64,000 bases of DNA from Arabidopsis thaliana (GCF_000001735.4 NC_003074.8:15135261-15199260); one strand, 5' to 3'. Shown: positions 34,435 to 47,345, counted from the stretch's first letter. Notes: a model not told the origin generated them from the sequence alone. Made by a program: numbers and translations.

Positions 34435-36633
34435 TGTAACATTCACCCCGCCTTATAGGCCAAGACGGCATGTTATTCATCTGATATTGCCAAAACATTT
34501 TCTTTAAACTTCACACAAGAACAAAATATTGCACATAACTCTTCACGCTTACTAACCTGAGGAAAATGGGAAAAATGGGGTGAGTAAAGAATACATTCAT
34601 ATGACAACACACTTTTTAAACATAGAACACTTTTTAAAGCTATACAACCATCATCACTTTTTATTCAACTCCGCCTTATAGGCCAAGACGGCATGTTATT
34701 CAACTCTGCCCACTGAAACATAGAATACTTTTTAAAGCTATACAACCATCATCATAACATATAAACTTAGACACAAGCAAACAACCGAACATGCTTTAAC
34801 TTCTAACAATTCATTCATAACAACCATCTTATCTATAATAATATAAACATACACATCGTTAGGTCTAGTCATCCTTGTGATGACTAGAACCGTATGAGTG
34901 GAGGCTGGCCCTCGTGGCTCAGACACTCCCATTTCGGGCTCATCAACCGTTCTTGACCAGTTGATAACCCGTCAGTCTATCACTCTCCATATTACTAGGG
35001 AGACCACAGCCCATAGCTTGATTCTCCCAATCATTCATACAAACATACATAATCATCATAGTTACATACTTATACTTAACCTTCCCATACATAATATTTC
35101 ATAGTTAAACATTATCACCATACATATCAATCAATAATCATCAAATCATATCATCACATAATCTTATCCTATGCAATAAGATCTAGCCTACATATCATGA
35201 GTTAGGAAGCATAACAAAAGAAAATGATACCATGCTTCGCAAATACCACCCTCACCTTAGTCTAGTCAAATATGACAACACACTTCTCCTTCTTTCACAT
35301 TTAGACAAACTTATTATCTCAATTGCGACCACATGCTCTTAAGCTCTATCTTGAATCTCCTTCGACCAGGACCTCAATACATGAGTTATGAAAGCTCCTG
35401 CAAAGCTTCAGCTCCAACCGAGCTCGTTTGCGCCATCAAACAATAAAACTCGTTACGATTTATTCTATATAAATCTGCCTCGGAAATATGCGCATAAGTC
35501 AAAGACTAACCGTTAGAAACGTAATCCCACTGTTTATTATGTAGCCAGTATTATCATGAATAACTCCACAAAGTTTCATCCCGATCAGACTTCACATGAA
35601 TCTCTCCCGTGTTTCTGAAGATACTGCATTAGACCTGATTTCTAGGTTTCTACAACTTGAGATGTTTCTGTGCAGAACTTTCAAGGTCAATTCCGGATAG
35701 ATATTAGATCCGATTGACAAGGTGTCAGCTACTCTGAGTTCCTTGAAGCGAGATATTTCCATAGAGGTCTTGATATTGAACTAATTCTTTCTGGTTCATC
35801 GGAAAAATGCATCACAAAACCAGTAGCCACGTAGTGTTCTGCATTTATACTTCGGCACAGATTTTGACAGCTTTTCCAGTTACTTGTCCAGAAAGAAATA
35901 CTCATAACTTCTTGAATATAACCCCGATTAAAAGTTCGTATTGCTATGGATTCTTGGGAACGTAATCTTTCCATCGATGCTTTTTTCTGATCTGAATCTC
36001 TCTGGTGTGTTGGGAATTCTCCCTACAAGACGCCCTCCTGAAACTGTTTTGCCTCCTTCCTCTTGACTTCTATTTTTGCTTTGATCGGGTCCGATCTTCT
36101 TCTGTCACCACTTCTCCTTACTATCACAACCAATTCTCCCTTTTCTAATGATCTACCCTTGGTGGTGATGGTGATCGATTTACCTCAGTGACGTCTCCTC
36201 CATCTCCTCTTTCATCTTCTCCGTTGCAACCAATTCTCTTCTCATCCTTATCTTCTCTTTGGAGTCATATCATGTCATCTTTGTTAGATCAAGTTCCATT
36301 TCACCATTTGTGGTTCAGATCTCTCTCTCACATCTCTCCACGTATGATTTATCAACATGACGAAAACAAAACGGTTGCTCACGATCTCTTCCTTCTTTTT
36401 ATGAACGAATATAACTTCTCAAGTCTCAATGATTAAAGTGTTGGTGTGCTCATAGGTTTAGGTTTCACATTTTCCGTTGACGGCTTCCATGAAGAGGGTG
36501 ATACAAACACCAATATATATGTACACTTACAAAACCCTTGTTGTTAGGCATCAAAAAGAGATTGGGTTATTCATGGGCTATATCATAATGTCAAAAATAA
36601 ATTGACCCAAATATGTGGGAGTGGGGTGTTACA
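34435..36633. mobile_element. Probable solo LTR of a Ty3/gypsy element
   Basis: Bounded by TGTAACATTCACCCC on the left and GGAGTGGGGTGTTACA on the right, the TG...CA inverted ends common in plant gypsy LTRs. About 2.2 kb without coding signal. A 32-bp block (CCGCCTTATAGGCCAAGACG...) is repeated at about 34,449 and 34,671. I see no clear target duplication, so the limits are uncertain. Confidence 0.35.
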
Positions 36634-36887
36634 GAAGTGAGAATTCATTTTGATCTCTAGAGGAAGCTTTGTTCTCCACAGATTACTTGGCGTAGCAGGT
36701 CAACATATTTTTATTGATATTAGGCAATGCAGAAACTAAATGTGTGGGTTTGGATACAACAAGTTAAAAATTTTAATGAGAAGATCAACATATTCAGTTT
36801 GCTTTTATCATATCCAATGACCATCGTTTTCTTATTATTATTTAATGGAGATGCCACGGAAACACTCTCAGCCATGGGTACCTTACT
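36634..36887. other. Spacer beside the DUF295 pseudogene
   Basis: Nothing recognised; possibly the decayed 3' end of the DUF295 gene. Confidence 0.3.
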
Positions 36888-37620
36888 CTACAACTTGGAA
36901 GGTGTACGACACAGACTAACCCTTCTGCTTTCGTCTACATCCAAGATCAAGACTCGGTTAGGAGGCAGGGGTATCCATGAGTTAGTAGGGACACATAAAG
37001 GGTCAGACTTTGTGAGGTAAATGAAGAGATCGCTCATGTCTTGAGTGTAAACAGCATTTGCTTCTTCGTCTAGCTTGAACACCATTAAAGCTTTTGTTTT
37101 CAATTTCCCAATACCCTTGATGATCTTTCTAGAGGATTTTTTATACCACTTAACCAAGAACATTTCAGTGGTGGTTCTTAACCAAGTGTTCGCTCCTGCA
37201 GCTCGCGTTCGGTCTTAGTCAGTTTGGAAATGTTTTGGTACCGCAGCCTCTGAAACTTGGGATTTGGTTTAGCATTGTGGAGATCCCATGATCCAATGAG
37301 GTGGCCTCCGGATCCAGGTATGCGAAACATGCCATTCTTGGAAAACAGAACCGAAAAAGAGAAGAAGCAGGGGTTTTTAATTTTGATATTGGTCCACTTG
37401 GAGTGGCCTTCATCGGGTCTGCAAAGCTGAGTTGAGGTACCAAGAACTTGATAGCCACAACACAGTCGTCTTCCTCGGGAGAAGATGAGGACATGGCCAC
37501 GTTGGTGAGAATTTGGGTTTGAGAATGAGGCAGCTTTACAAGTGGAGGCAGCGGAATGTGTTTCGGTTCAGATGTCAACCCTACCAAGTTTGGAGACGCA
37601 AAACTTGATGAGAAAGCCAA
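36888..37620 (-). pseudogene. DUF295 (organellar-type) family pseudogene
   Basis: Minus-strand relic of a crucifer DUF295 gene. The N-terminal side (37,620 downwards) has PPLVKLPHSQTQILTNVAMS, SSPEEDDCVVAIKFLVPQLS and FADP. The C-terminal side (37,163 downwards) has FLVKWYKK, KTKALMVFKLDEEANAVYTQ and DMSDLFIYLTKSDPLCVP, then NRVLILDVDESRRVSL. The middle of the usual domain is missing or scrambled between 37,219 and 37,400, and the two blocks are in different frames. DUF295 proteins form a large, fast-turning crucifer family, many predicted to be sent to organelles; the molecular function is unknown. Dead copies near centromeres are expected. Confidence 0.72.
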
Positions 37621-38520
37621 ACTTTTTTAGTGAATTAGCACAGAAACCGAAGAAACCGGGTTGGGGCGGATTAGGGTTTTGGGAAATTACTTTATTGGAT
37701 AGAGGTTTAGTAAACCCGTGGGTATCGGATCGGTCCGGGGATTACCCGTTACCCAAACAAGGTACCCAAAAATCCAAATATAAATTTAATCCAAAAATAT
37801 TAATTATATTTAATCTTAATATAATCTATTTATCTAAGATTATAATTATAAATCTAAATATGTCAATTAATTTTAGACCTAAATATCCAAAACAACTAAT
37901 CTATTTAGAAATGATTTGTTATGTTTGTTAAATTTTAGTAAAATATATTCAAATATAACTAAATTTTATTGCTTTTTTTAAGGTTTTTTTATTTGGGTAC
38001 CCGCTATCAACATACAACATACCCGTTTCCTTTTTTTGGGTATTTTTAGGGCCTGAAGTTTTTACCCAAACCGACCCGAACCCGGTTAGATTTGACCCGG
38101 ACCAAAACCGAATATTTAAAATTATCCTATTGGATAGTAAATTTTACCTATTAAACCCGAACCCGAATGGGTTCTACCTGAACCCGAATGGGTTACCCAT
38201 ATGTTGAGCCCTATGTGTATGTATATATTGGAGCAAATACATCAATTTTTTTTTGTATACTTTTTATGAACGTTCACACGTTATAATTAGTCGTATTAGT
38301 TATTATTCTTTATTTTCTGTTGTATATAACGGATAAAGTTGTATATATACAATCTCAAACAAATATCTTATTGCATCATTTCAAGTATATTATAATTTTA
38401 TGAAGAAGTATTGAAATAACATGTCTAACATAATCATAAAATTTAAAATTCATTATATATACAAGAAACGATTTGTATAAAACTAACAGTTTCGACTCTT
38501 TTCCGATTATACTCTCTGAT
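37621..38520. repeat. AT-rich dispersed repeat with GGGTACCC/AACCCGAA motifs
   Basis: No gene. Blocks at 37,690-37,790 and 38,040-38,215 are dense in GGGTAC, ACCCGAACCCG and ATGGGTT motifs, separated by AT-rich DNA. This looks like a common dispersed repeat of crucifer genomes; the family is not recognised. Confidence 0.45.
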
Positions 38521-38532
38521 CCAATCATATTT

Positions 38533-41500
38533 TTTTTTTGATGAAGTGAGGGAGAGTGTCTCCCGTTTTATTAAAAAAAAATAACAATTACACTACAACA
38601 TGTCGTGAGCTTGCAGCGCCACTAGTATCAGCAGCCGAGATCGAACATACGCAATCCGGCAAAAAATCAAAATAATGAAAACCTACGGAAAGAGAAAACG
38701 CATAGTTCGCCAAACCGTCGGCAAGACGATTCGCCTCCCTATACACATGAACAATGCGGACAATCTAGTCCTTCGAAATGAAGCCATAGCACAAGCGTAC
38801 TAGGAATGACAATGGGTGAGACTCACTAACCCCTGTCCGTAAAAACCCGACAACAATCTCCTAGTCAACCTCCAAAACCACTCTCGAAGCCTTCTTCTTC
38901 CATGCCAAATACAGCCCATAATACACTCCCCAAAGTTCCGCAAGAGGAGCAGAACGTATCCCCAAATTCACGGCGAACCCGCCACACCAAGTACCTGCGT
39001 GATCCCGGATTACCCCCCTGCTGCCGCTAACCCCGGATTTCCTTTCGACGCGCCATCCGTATTCAACTTCAGCCACTCCTTCCCCGGTGGTATCAACGAA
39101 ATGAGCCTCTCAATCCGAGCTCCAAGTTGTTTCTGCCCTCTCCAAATGTGATGCGCCTCAAAAACCTCCCGCGATGAGTTCTTAACAAACCGCACTCTAT
39201 CTCTACATCTCCCATTATTACCAAACACATTCCCACATCTCCACTTTCAACCCCACCAAGCAGCTACAGAAAACATTGTCGACCATGGGCACCCACCAGC
39301 TACCCCACTGTCTCCTAAGTTTCCATAGAGCCACTCCAACAGAGATTGTAAGAAGAACATACCTTGCTTTCTTGGAGGAACCAGACGAGTCCAGATTCCC
39401 ACCATTGCGGGGCAGTCCCTTAGAATATGCAGAATGGTCTCATCCCCACCCTTACACACTTGACAAACTCTTGTATCACTGAGATGTCTTCGCTGCCTTT
39501 CAACATTTGTCATGACTACCTGGTTTGCGACTAACCAGAGAAAGATTCGCACTCTTTCTGTTGTTACCACTCGCCAAATCCGGCCAAACAAACTGCTCAC
39601 ATCTTGCTGTTGTGACGTATCCCGTGTCAGACAAGAGTATGCAGACTTCACCGTGAAATTACCATCCGCATTATCTCGCCACGAGAGCCGATCCTTAGCC
39701 CCTGTTACTGTATCAATTACTACTGCAGAGAGCATGAGCCGTATGTTCTCCGGGAGAAACACACTCAAGCCCGCAGCATCCCAGCCTCTCCCATTCCTCC
39801 AGAAAGCCCTTGCATTAGCATTAATCAGCTCATCTGGGACATCAATCAGAACTGACTCTAGCAGAGGGGTATTATTCAACCACTTATCAGTCCAAAAGTG
39901 AATTGTTCTCCCATCTCCAATAACCCAGCCTAACTCCACGAGCACCACTTCTCTCAGTCCCAAACTGATACTTCTCCAAGTAGCAGACCAGTTACTCTTA
40001 GCCACCGTCCAAGCTTTATCATGTGGGTCACCAACTTTGTACTTACTTCTAAAAACTCGAGCCCAAAGACTTGTCTTATCATGAAGTAGTTGCCAACCAA
40101 CCTTAGCGTGTAGAGCCTTATTCATCTCCTTCACAGCTTTAATACCCAGACCACCCTCTTCCTTAGGCTTACACACTTTCTCCCATGATAGTAAATGTTG
40201 TTTTCGCTTCTTAGAGGTACTCCCCCAAATAAAATCCCGTGAAGCTTTGTCTAACTTCGTCAGAATAGAAGCAGGCAGCGCAATTGTACTCATAGAGTGA
40301 ACCGATATCGATGCAAGAACTGACTTCGTTAAAGTAACCCTCCCAGCCATACTCAAGAACCTTCCTTTCCAACCGGATAGACGGGAAGAGATCTTTTCCA
40401 AAACATCACCAAAGGTATCCTTATTAATCCGCTTTTGAAGGATAGGCATACCAAGATATTTCCCCAGCTCCCGTGTAGACTGGATACCACTCTCCGTGCT
40501 TATCTGTCTTATGAGATCTCGATGAACATTCTCAGAGAAAAAAATCTTGGACTTCTCTAAACTCACCTTTTGCCCTGAAGCCACACAAAACCTTTCAAGC
40601 ACCCTCCTGATTATCCTTGTTTGAGCAACCGAAGCTTCCGCAAAGAGGATTAAATCATCCGCAAAACAGATGTGTGACAATTTTGGTCCCCCACGCGAAA
40701 GGCTTATAGGTTTCCACTTCTTCTCAGCCACAGCAAACTCTATCAGATGGCAGAGACGTTCCATACACATTACAAACAAATATGGTAAAAGAGGATCACC
40801 TTGACGGAGCCCTCTCAAAGGTGTAAAGGGTTGTGTTCTTTCCCCATTCCAAAGAACATTCATTGATGGACACGACAAGCATTGCATTATCCATTTGATC
40901 CACTGTTCTGGTAGTCTCGCTGCCTTCAACGTATCTTCTAGAAAGTCCCACCGGATTCTATCATAAGCTTTTTCCAAATCCAGCTTCAATAACATCCAGC
41001 CTACTTTGCCTTTCTTTCTTCGCATCGAATGAACAGCCTCCTGAACAACAACGATATTATCTGTGCTTAGACGACCTGGTATAAAGCTAGCTTGGGCTGG
41101 ACCAATCAACATTGGCATCACTCGCTTTAATCTCATCACCATAGCCTTTGTTATAGTTTTAAACAGCACATTGCATAGGCTTATGGGCCTGAACTGAGTA
41201 ATCTTCTCAGGTTTTTCCACTTTTGCTATCAAGACCAAGAGTGCATCATTCATCTCACGCGGCAGTTGTCCTGTCTCAAAAAACTTCAGTACACAGCTCA
41301 CAACTGAGGGTCCCACAATGTCCCAACAATGCTGATAGAAAACTGTTTGAAAACCATCGGGTCCCGGAGCTTTATATTTCCCCATACTTCTCACTGAATC
41401 TTCAACTTCTTTGGCAGAGAATTGCTTGTCCAAGTTCCCCAGCTCCTCGCGAGTCAGCCTTGAAAAACCCTCACTAGGCAGTTTCTCAACAACCAAATCA

Positions 41501-42261
41501 ATATCATCCATAGAGTACAATCGTCTGTAATAACTTACTGCCAAGTTTTCTAGCTCCTGAGAATCTTGAATCCATCTACCATCATCATCTGGCAGAGCTT
41601 CTATCCTGTTTCGACGACGCCGGATAATTGTTGAGGTATGGAAATACGTAGTATTTCTATCTCCTAATGCAATCCATTTCTCTCGGGACTTTTGGAACCA
41701 AAGCACTTCCTCCTGCTCTAGCACCAACTCAAAATCCTTCAGAAGAAAGGCTTCATCTCGAGCATAGCGTCAGTTTGTGAGATTTCCAACGAGTCCTGAA
41801 CCTCTTTGATTTCTTTTGCTAATGAGTCTTTCCGTTTCTGCACATCTCCAAAGACCTCATTATTCCACTTCTTCAATTTCACCCGCAACGCCTTCAGTGC
41901 TTCAGGGGTCGTTAAGTCCTTCTGCCAAGAAGTTGTCAGCATCTCCTTAAAGCTATCGTGAGATAACCAAGCTGCCTCAAAACGAAATGGCCTTCTACTT
42001 GGATTACCTCTCATCTCCGGACTCAGTTGTACATATACTGGGGCATGATCTAAGGTCTGAGGAGAAGAAAGGCAGATGTGAAACACTTGCTTCCTGCCAT
42101 CTCAACCTTGTGTGAGCACTGCAAAGAACCCTATCCAACCGCTTAGCAATATAAGTTTGCGCCACTCTGCCCCTCCGCCACCTGAATTTGTTGCCATTGA
42201 ACCCCATATCTATCAACGCCATCTCATTTATCCAGTTTCCGAACTCCAATGAATCCGCAAA
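38533..42261 (-). mobile_element. L1-type LINE, 5'-truncated
   Basis: A non-LTR retrotransposon on the minus strand. Its 3' poly-A reads as a T run at 38,531-38,539, and it is flanked by a 12-bp target duplication CCAATCATATTT (38,521-38,532 and 42,262-42,273). Length is about 3.7 kb: ORF1 and the start of the endonuclease are missing, as is usual for LINEs cut short during reverse transcription. The remaining order is endonuclease C-terminus, reverse transcriptase, zf-RVT and RNase H. The long open frame suggests a fairly young copy. Confidence 0.93.
39010..42261 (-). pseudogene. LINE ORF2: endonuclease remnant, reverse transcriptase, RNase H
   Basis: The truncated endonuclease tail (FGNWINEMALIDMGFNGNKF, KRLDRVLCS) leads to an 826-codon open stretch (41,727-39,247). 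That stretch contains the reverse transcriptase blocks GPDGFQTVFYQ, RPISLCNVLFKTITK, LDLEKAYDRIRWDF, GLRQGDPLLPYLF and the catalytic FADDLILF, then zf-RVT (FGRIWRVV...CQVCKGGDETILHILRDC). RNase H follows (LKLNTDGASKGNPG; AELWGVYYGLYLAW). Breaks seen: a frameshift near 42,047 and another near 41,757, Trp-to-stop at 39,247-39,249 before the CGNVFG block, a frameshift near 39,025 and a stop near 38,861. ORF2 once made the enzyme that nicks the target and copies the RNA there. Confidence 0.92.
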
Positions 42262-42273
42262 CCAATCATATTT

Positions 42274-42782
42274 AATCTCAATTATAGAAAACCTTAACAA
42301 ACTGCATAAATCAAAATATTTCAAAAGATTTCGAAAATATTAAATCATTTTTCAGATTCAAATATTTTACGGGTGAAACATATTTTTACACAAAATAAAC
42401 ATAAACTAAAATAAATAAAAACATTAATTACATACTTTTTTTGTTGTATACAAACAAATATTAAATCTCAATAATTTTACATAATAATTTATTTTAATGG
42501 TTTTATTCCGCACATAATGCGAGTTATTATCTGATTGGTGTTTAATTTCTCATTAGATAGTTTTGGCGTTTTTGGGTTATGATTAGGATTGTGTCATGGC
42601 CTATATATAATAGAAGAGATCTTTATGCTAATGATAACCCAACTTTTGCAAAATTAACATTGTTTAAATTTTTTGTTTGAGGAAATATTACTTTATAATT
42701 TGTTATCTTCCCTTTTCCTGGAAGTATTTAGCTCTGCTAGGTCATACAACGTGACTTCTACGGAAAAAGAAAACTCTGATTC
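42274..42782 (+). promoter_or_regulatory. AT-rich upstream region of the RBR gene
   Basis: No gene. A TATA-like CCTATATATAATAG at about 42,600-42,613 lies about 170 bp before the start codon of the RBR gene and is its likely core promoter. Confidence 0.45.
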
Positions 42783-43778
42783 ATGGAGGAAGAAGGCACT
42801 CTAATACAAGGAGATGGCTCCTACGGCCTTTACATCAGAGAACAATCAACATCTAGCATCCCACTAGTTCTGGTGACTGAAAATCAAAATAAGTCTTTTT
42901 ATAAACTTGCAATGGAAGCAGGAGTTCCTGAAATCAGCATACATATGCCTGCAATTTGCCGTATCTGTTTCGATGAGGATGTCAAAGCTGAGCAGATGTA
43001 TTCTGTTGCTTTATGTGGTCACCAATTCTGTGTGGATTGCGTTAAACAACATATAGAATCGAGGCTACTCGAGGGATGTGTACCGAGATGTCCTCATGAT
43101 CAATGCGAGTATAAGCTAACATTTAGAAGCTGTGCTAATCTTTTGACACCTAAAACTAAAAGCGATGTGGGAACAAAGGATTGCAGAGGAATTTATTTTT
43201 GTGTCAGACAGAGTTTATTGCCCTAACCCGAGGTGCTCGGCTTTAATGTCGGTAACAGAGCTCTATATATCTTCTACTCAAGACACTCAAGTTAGGAGAT
43301 GTTGTGTCAAATGCGGTGAACCCTTTTGCATCAACTGCAAAGTTCCATGGCATAGTGACTTGTCATGCGGTGATTACAAGAGGTTGGGTTCAAATCCTAG
43401 TGCAAATGATATGAAGCTAAAATTTTTAGCAAATCAGAAATTGTGGCGTCAATGTGGAAATTGCAAACACATGATCGAACGTTCGGAAGGATGCATCAAA
43501 TTAACTTGCAGATTTTCATTACATTCTCTAGCTCTTTAAAACAAATTTGATTATGTTTCTCTCGCAATTAATAACATTGTTATAATGTTTATGCATGGTT
43601 GATGAATAGGTGTGGCTATTCGTTTTGCTACACATGTGGTGCCGAATGGAAGCAAGGAGGTTGCACTCACCGCTTAGCAGCACGCCGAGCAGCAATCGGT
43701 ACTTTTATCTTAGTTGTTATTGCCGTTTTAATAATTGATCTATGTTTTATGGTTAACGCTAGACTTAAAGTAGTTTAG
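42783..43778 (+). pseudogene. RBR (RING-IBR-RING) E3 ubiquitin ligase, apparently broken
   Basis: RBR ligases take ubiquitin from an E2 onto a Cys in their second RING and then onto targets. RING1 is complete: CRICFDEDV, then CGHQFCVDC (about 42,957-43,045). After it come the IBR (CPNPRCSALM, CCVKCGEPFCINCKVPWH) and RING2 (CGNCKHMIERSEGCIKLTC, then CGYSFCYTCGAEWK across an intron). One extra A in the run at 43,158-43,161 throws the frame between RING1 and IBR. The intron donor after 43,511 reads AT instead of GT, while the acceptor at 43,608-43,609 is normal. The downstream exon runs to a stop at 43,776-43,778 with a hydrophobic tail that may be intron read-through. Position next to SUS4 suggests the orthologue of AT3G43180. 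Assembly error is possible for the single-base change. Confidence 0.82.
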
Positions 43779-43943
43779 TAATCAGTTTTTTTTACATTGT
43801 TCATGTTGAATACTAATAATTAAACATTATCAATAGTTTAAAAAACAATGGTGAAGCATATCATAAAAAAGAAAGAAAAATATGACGAGTGAAATAACAA
43901 AGAGAGATCTTTATTGTTGTAGAATGTAGAAAATCTTCTTCTT

Positions 43944-46900
43944 TCACTCTTCATGAGCAAGAGGAACAGCTTGAGCCTACAAGAGAAATAAGAGACTTTG
44001 AGATATTACTGCACCAGAGACAACAACACTAAGAAGGGTCTAATAAAGTGTGGTAAGAAGAGAGAGTGTATACCAGTGGGCGGTACTTCAGTGCGTAGAA
44101 CATCTCAAGGTATCGACGACTCTCAAGACGGTCAAGGTTCGAGACATGTTTCCAAAAGCCGTAGACACCAGTCAATGTCAAGAGCCTCTGTGAGTATATT
44201 TGCCAAGTATATCTACAAAACCCCACGACAAGATTGTTAAAAACATTCAAACTATAAAAAAGAAGAACACACTTATAGTTTTATACTTACTTCTCCTGGA
44301 TCCTCTCAAGTCCTCCCAATGAGATCTGATCCCAGTGAGATGGGTCATGCTTACACTTGGTGAAGAAATCAGCAAGACTCTCAGCTGCCTTGTCACCATG
44401 ATATGGATCAATGTGGAAACCAGATTTTCCATGCACAATGATCTCAGCAGGACCGCCATTACAAGTAGCGAAAGTCGGTAACCCACAGGTCATAGCCTCA
44501 ACAACAGTCAACCCAAAGGCTTCATAAAGAGCAGGCTGCACAAATGCACCTTTAGTGTCACATATGTAACGGTAAAGCTCACCGTTTCTCACTCTGTTCA
44601 TCTGTGAAGAGATCCATCGGAATTGCCCGTTGAGTTTGTATTCCTCTATCAGTTCATACATTTTCTTCATCTCGGCCTTCTCTTCGTTGTCCTGTGACTC
44701 TTTCCTCCTGTCTCCACCCACAACCACCAAGTTCACCAGTTCGCGCAAGCGAGTGTTCTTACCGTACCACTCAACAAGACCTGATAAGTTCTTTACACGG
44801 TCAAGCCTAGCCATGGTGAAAATTATTGGCTTCTTCTTGTCCTTAAGCACACATCTGTTTTCAAGTATAAGCATAAATAATGTTAGGTTTTTTTTCGTGA
44901 CATATTTAAAGATCAAGATTAGTCATATAAAAGGCTTACAAGTGCTCTTCGTTTTCAACATCACTATAGAGGAGCTCCTCGATCTCTAGATGGAATGCAG
45001 TTAATCTACGCTTCTCCTCGGTGTAAGCGAAGTAGATGCTCATATCTGCTCCAGGAGAGACAATGTTGAACTTTGGATCAAACACATCAATACCGTGAAC
45101 TACACGGTACAACCCGGGAAGTGTGAAAGATCTGTGGCTCTCATATTGACCAACAGTGTCCTTGCTATAAAAGAAAAGAGGTTGCTTTTAACTCAAACGT
45201 TAAACCAATGGAAATTGTAGAAAATTCTTGTTTTCTTGAGACTCAAGTCTTCTCTCTTTACCTTCCAGCAATTTCTTGGAAAGTACTTGTGATGATGAAA
45301 TCTGTGTGGTTCATGGCGATAAGATCAGCCGTGAACTGGCAAGAAAAGTGATACTTCTCGTCGAGCTTCTTCCAGTAGATATCAGAATCCGGGTACTTAG
45401 TCTTCTCCAAAGCATGAGCGATGGTGCACTGTGTAATAATAAATCAAAAGATTCTTAGCTTTAGAGCAAGACAACATATTTCTCAATGGCTATGGATAGA
45501 AACAAGAGACAAACCTGAGTGACACCAAGTTTGTGTGCTAACAAGGATGCAACAAGATTACCATCACTGTAGTTTCCAATGATCAAGTCAGGCTTCCCCT
45601 GCAACTCTTTCGAGATTTCAGCGGCAACATCCTGTGAAAAAACAAGGCACATTATTCATATATTTGAGTCAAATAAGGGTGAACAAGATCCATGTTTTTG
45701 CATGAAGAAAATGGATTTATACCTCGGTAAAAGTCTCTAGATACGGCCAGACCTCAAACCTTGATATCCATTTGCGAACGATTCCTTTCTCTGTTCTAAA
45801 AGGCACACGGAGGATATCACAATACTGAGATCCGTACACTTTCTCTAGACGTTGACCACAAGTGGTTCCTGCTGCGTCAGGAAGCAGCCGAGTGATCTGT
45901 GAAAACATAAGAGAACAGTTTTAGACATCTTTGCATACACACACAAGAAGAATCACTATAAGCTTACGATTAGGATTCTCGGAGTGATGTTGAGTCCTTG
46001 TTGTTTGATGCGTTGGAGCATCTCTGTTTCGAGAGCACGAACTTGATCAAGAATGTAAACAACCTTCAAGAATATATATACGAGATTAAAGATCGATCAA
46101 GGAATGAAGAAAGAAGAAGAAATCTTCAAAATGTTTCATTACTGACCTGACCACCTGTGTCAGGGTAACCAAGAACATTGTCCTGAGCAAAGTATCCATG
46201 AGGAGAGAGGATCACAACGTTGAAAACCATTGGGATTCTTCCAAGGAAATTCTCAAGAGTACAAGGGTCAGGTGCCTCGAGAAGGTCAAGAAGAAGACGG
46301 ATCATGTTAAGAACACGCTCCGCGGTGTCTCCCCAGCCTCTCTCAAGACCAATCTCCTGGAACTTGTGCTCAAACTCTGAGTAGAGTGTCTCAGGCTTCA
46401 GCTCCATTAGATATTCCTCTGCTTTTCTCAGATTGTGTTGTAGGGTGTTTAGGTTCTGGATCCTATTGTTAAGCATCAGAGTCTACACAGATGCAAAGAC
46501 AAAGCGATGTTAGACTTTTGTTATTGAGACAACAAATGGAGAGGAGAGTGGCTTGTGATCAAACCTTTCCCTCGTGGGAATGGAGGCGGAGGAACTTGAG
46601 CAGCGGATGCAAGCTCTCCTTGTCATGGAAGAGCTTAGCCGAGAGATGGCGGTTGAGGAACTCAACGCCATCTCCAATGTACTTGTTGAGCGTAGGACGA
46701 GGGAATGCCGCGTTGAATGGTTCAAAGTCAAGTTCAAGAGTGAAGTTTCCATTCTTACTGCGATATAGTCATGACATTAGTTGAGTAAAAGGGCAACAAG
46801 AGAGAGAGAGACAAGATATAAAGAGGTGAAAAACGTACATTCCATCGACGAGCTCTTCCTTGAATTGAAGATATTCAGAAGCTTGAAGCTCCTCAACGAC

Positions 46901-47317
46901 AAGATCATGGAGGTTAACTCTTACGTATTCCCAAACTCCAGGTCTTGGTCTCACAGCTAAAGCAACAAATGGTGGTAACACAATTGCCTCTTGAGCTGAT
47001 CGGAGAAATTCGAAGAAAGCTCCACCTTTAAGCTTCTTCTGTGTCTCTAAAGGCATTGCCTCAAATTCAGCAATGATCTGGTGGTGTTGTAGAATGCCTT
47101 TGCCTTTGGCTTCAACCCTAAAAAAGGAGAAAGAAACAGAGTATTTAGGTTTTTTTTGTAGGTAATCTTACAAGACAAGTTAGTTAGTTTAAAGTGTTGT
47201 TGTGTTGTAATACCTTGAGAGCAAAGCAAATACTTCATTTTTCTGAGCAACAAGAGTTGCATCCAAACGCTCTCGCTGGCTGTGGACTCGCGTTATTACA
47301 CGTTCTGCGTTTGCCAT
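43944..47317 (-). CDS. SUS4: Sucrose synthase (SUS4 of the SUS1/SUS4 pair)
   Basis: Cytosolic glycosyltransferase that splits sucrose with UDP into UDP-glucose and fructose, feeding cell-wall and starch synthesis; SUS1 and SUS4 are hypoxia-induced in Arabidopsis. Twelve coding exons: 47317-47214, 47117-46839, 46757-46565, 46482-46147, 46063-45968, 45896-45723, 45631-45515, 45428-45262, 45164-44940, 44854-44291, 44212-44074, 43976-43944. They total 2427 bases, 808 codons plus stop, the normal length, and all junctions examined are GT-AG. Seen: [18 protein letters not shown] with the RxxS phosphorylation site near residue 13, [17 protein letters not shown], the GT-B motifs [18 protein letters not shown] and [19 protein letters not shown], the E-x7-E motif [11 protein letters not shown], and the C-terminus [10 protein letters not shown]. 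The frame is intact. SUS4 rather than SUS1 is chosen because TES lies next door. Confidence 0.96.
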
Positions 47318-47345
47318 TTCAAACACAATCACAAAGCTTTTGAAA

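Noticed and set aside
34435-36633. Complete LTR element at the solo LTR site
   Set aside because: No gag or pol sequence nearby and no convincing 5-bp duplication (flanks ATTAA and GAAGT), so only a tentative solo LTR is reported.
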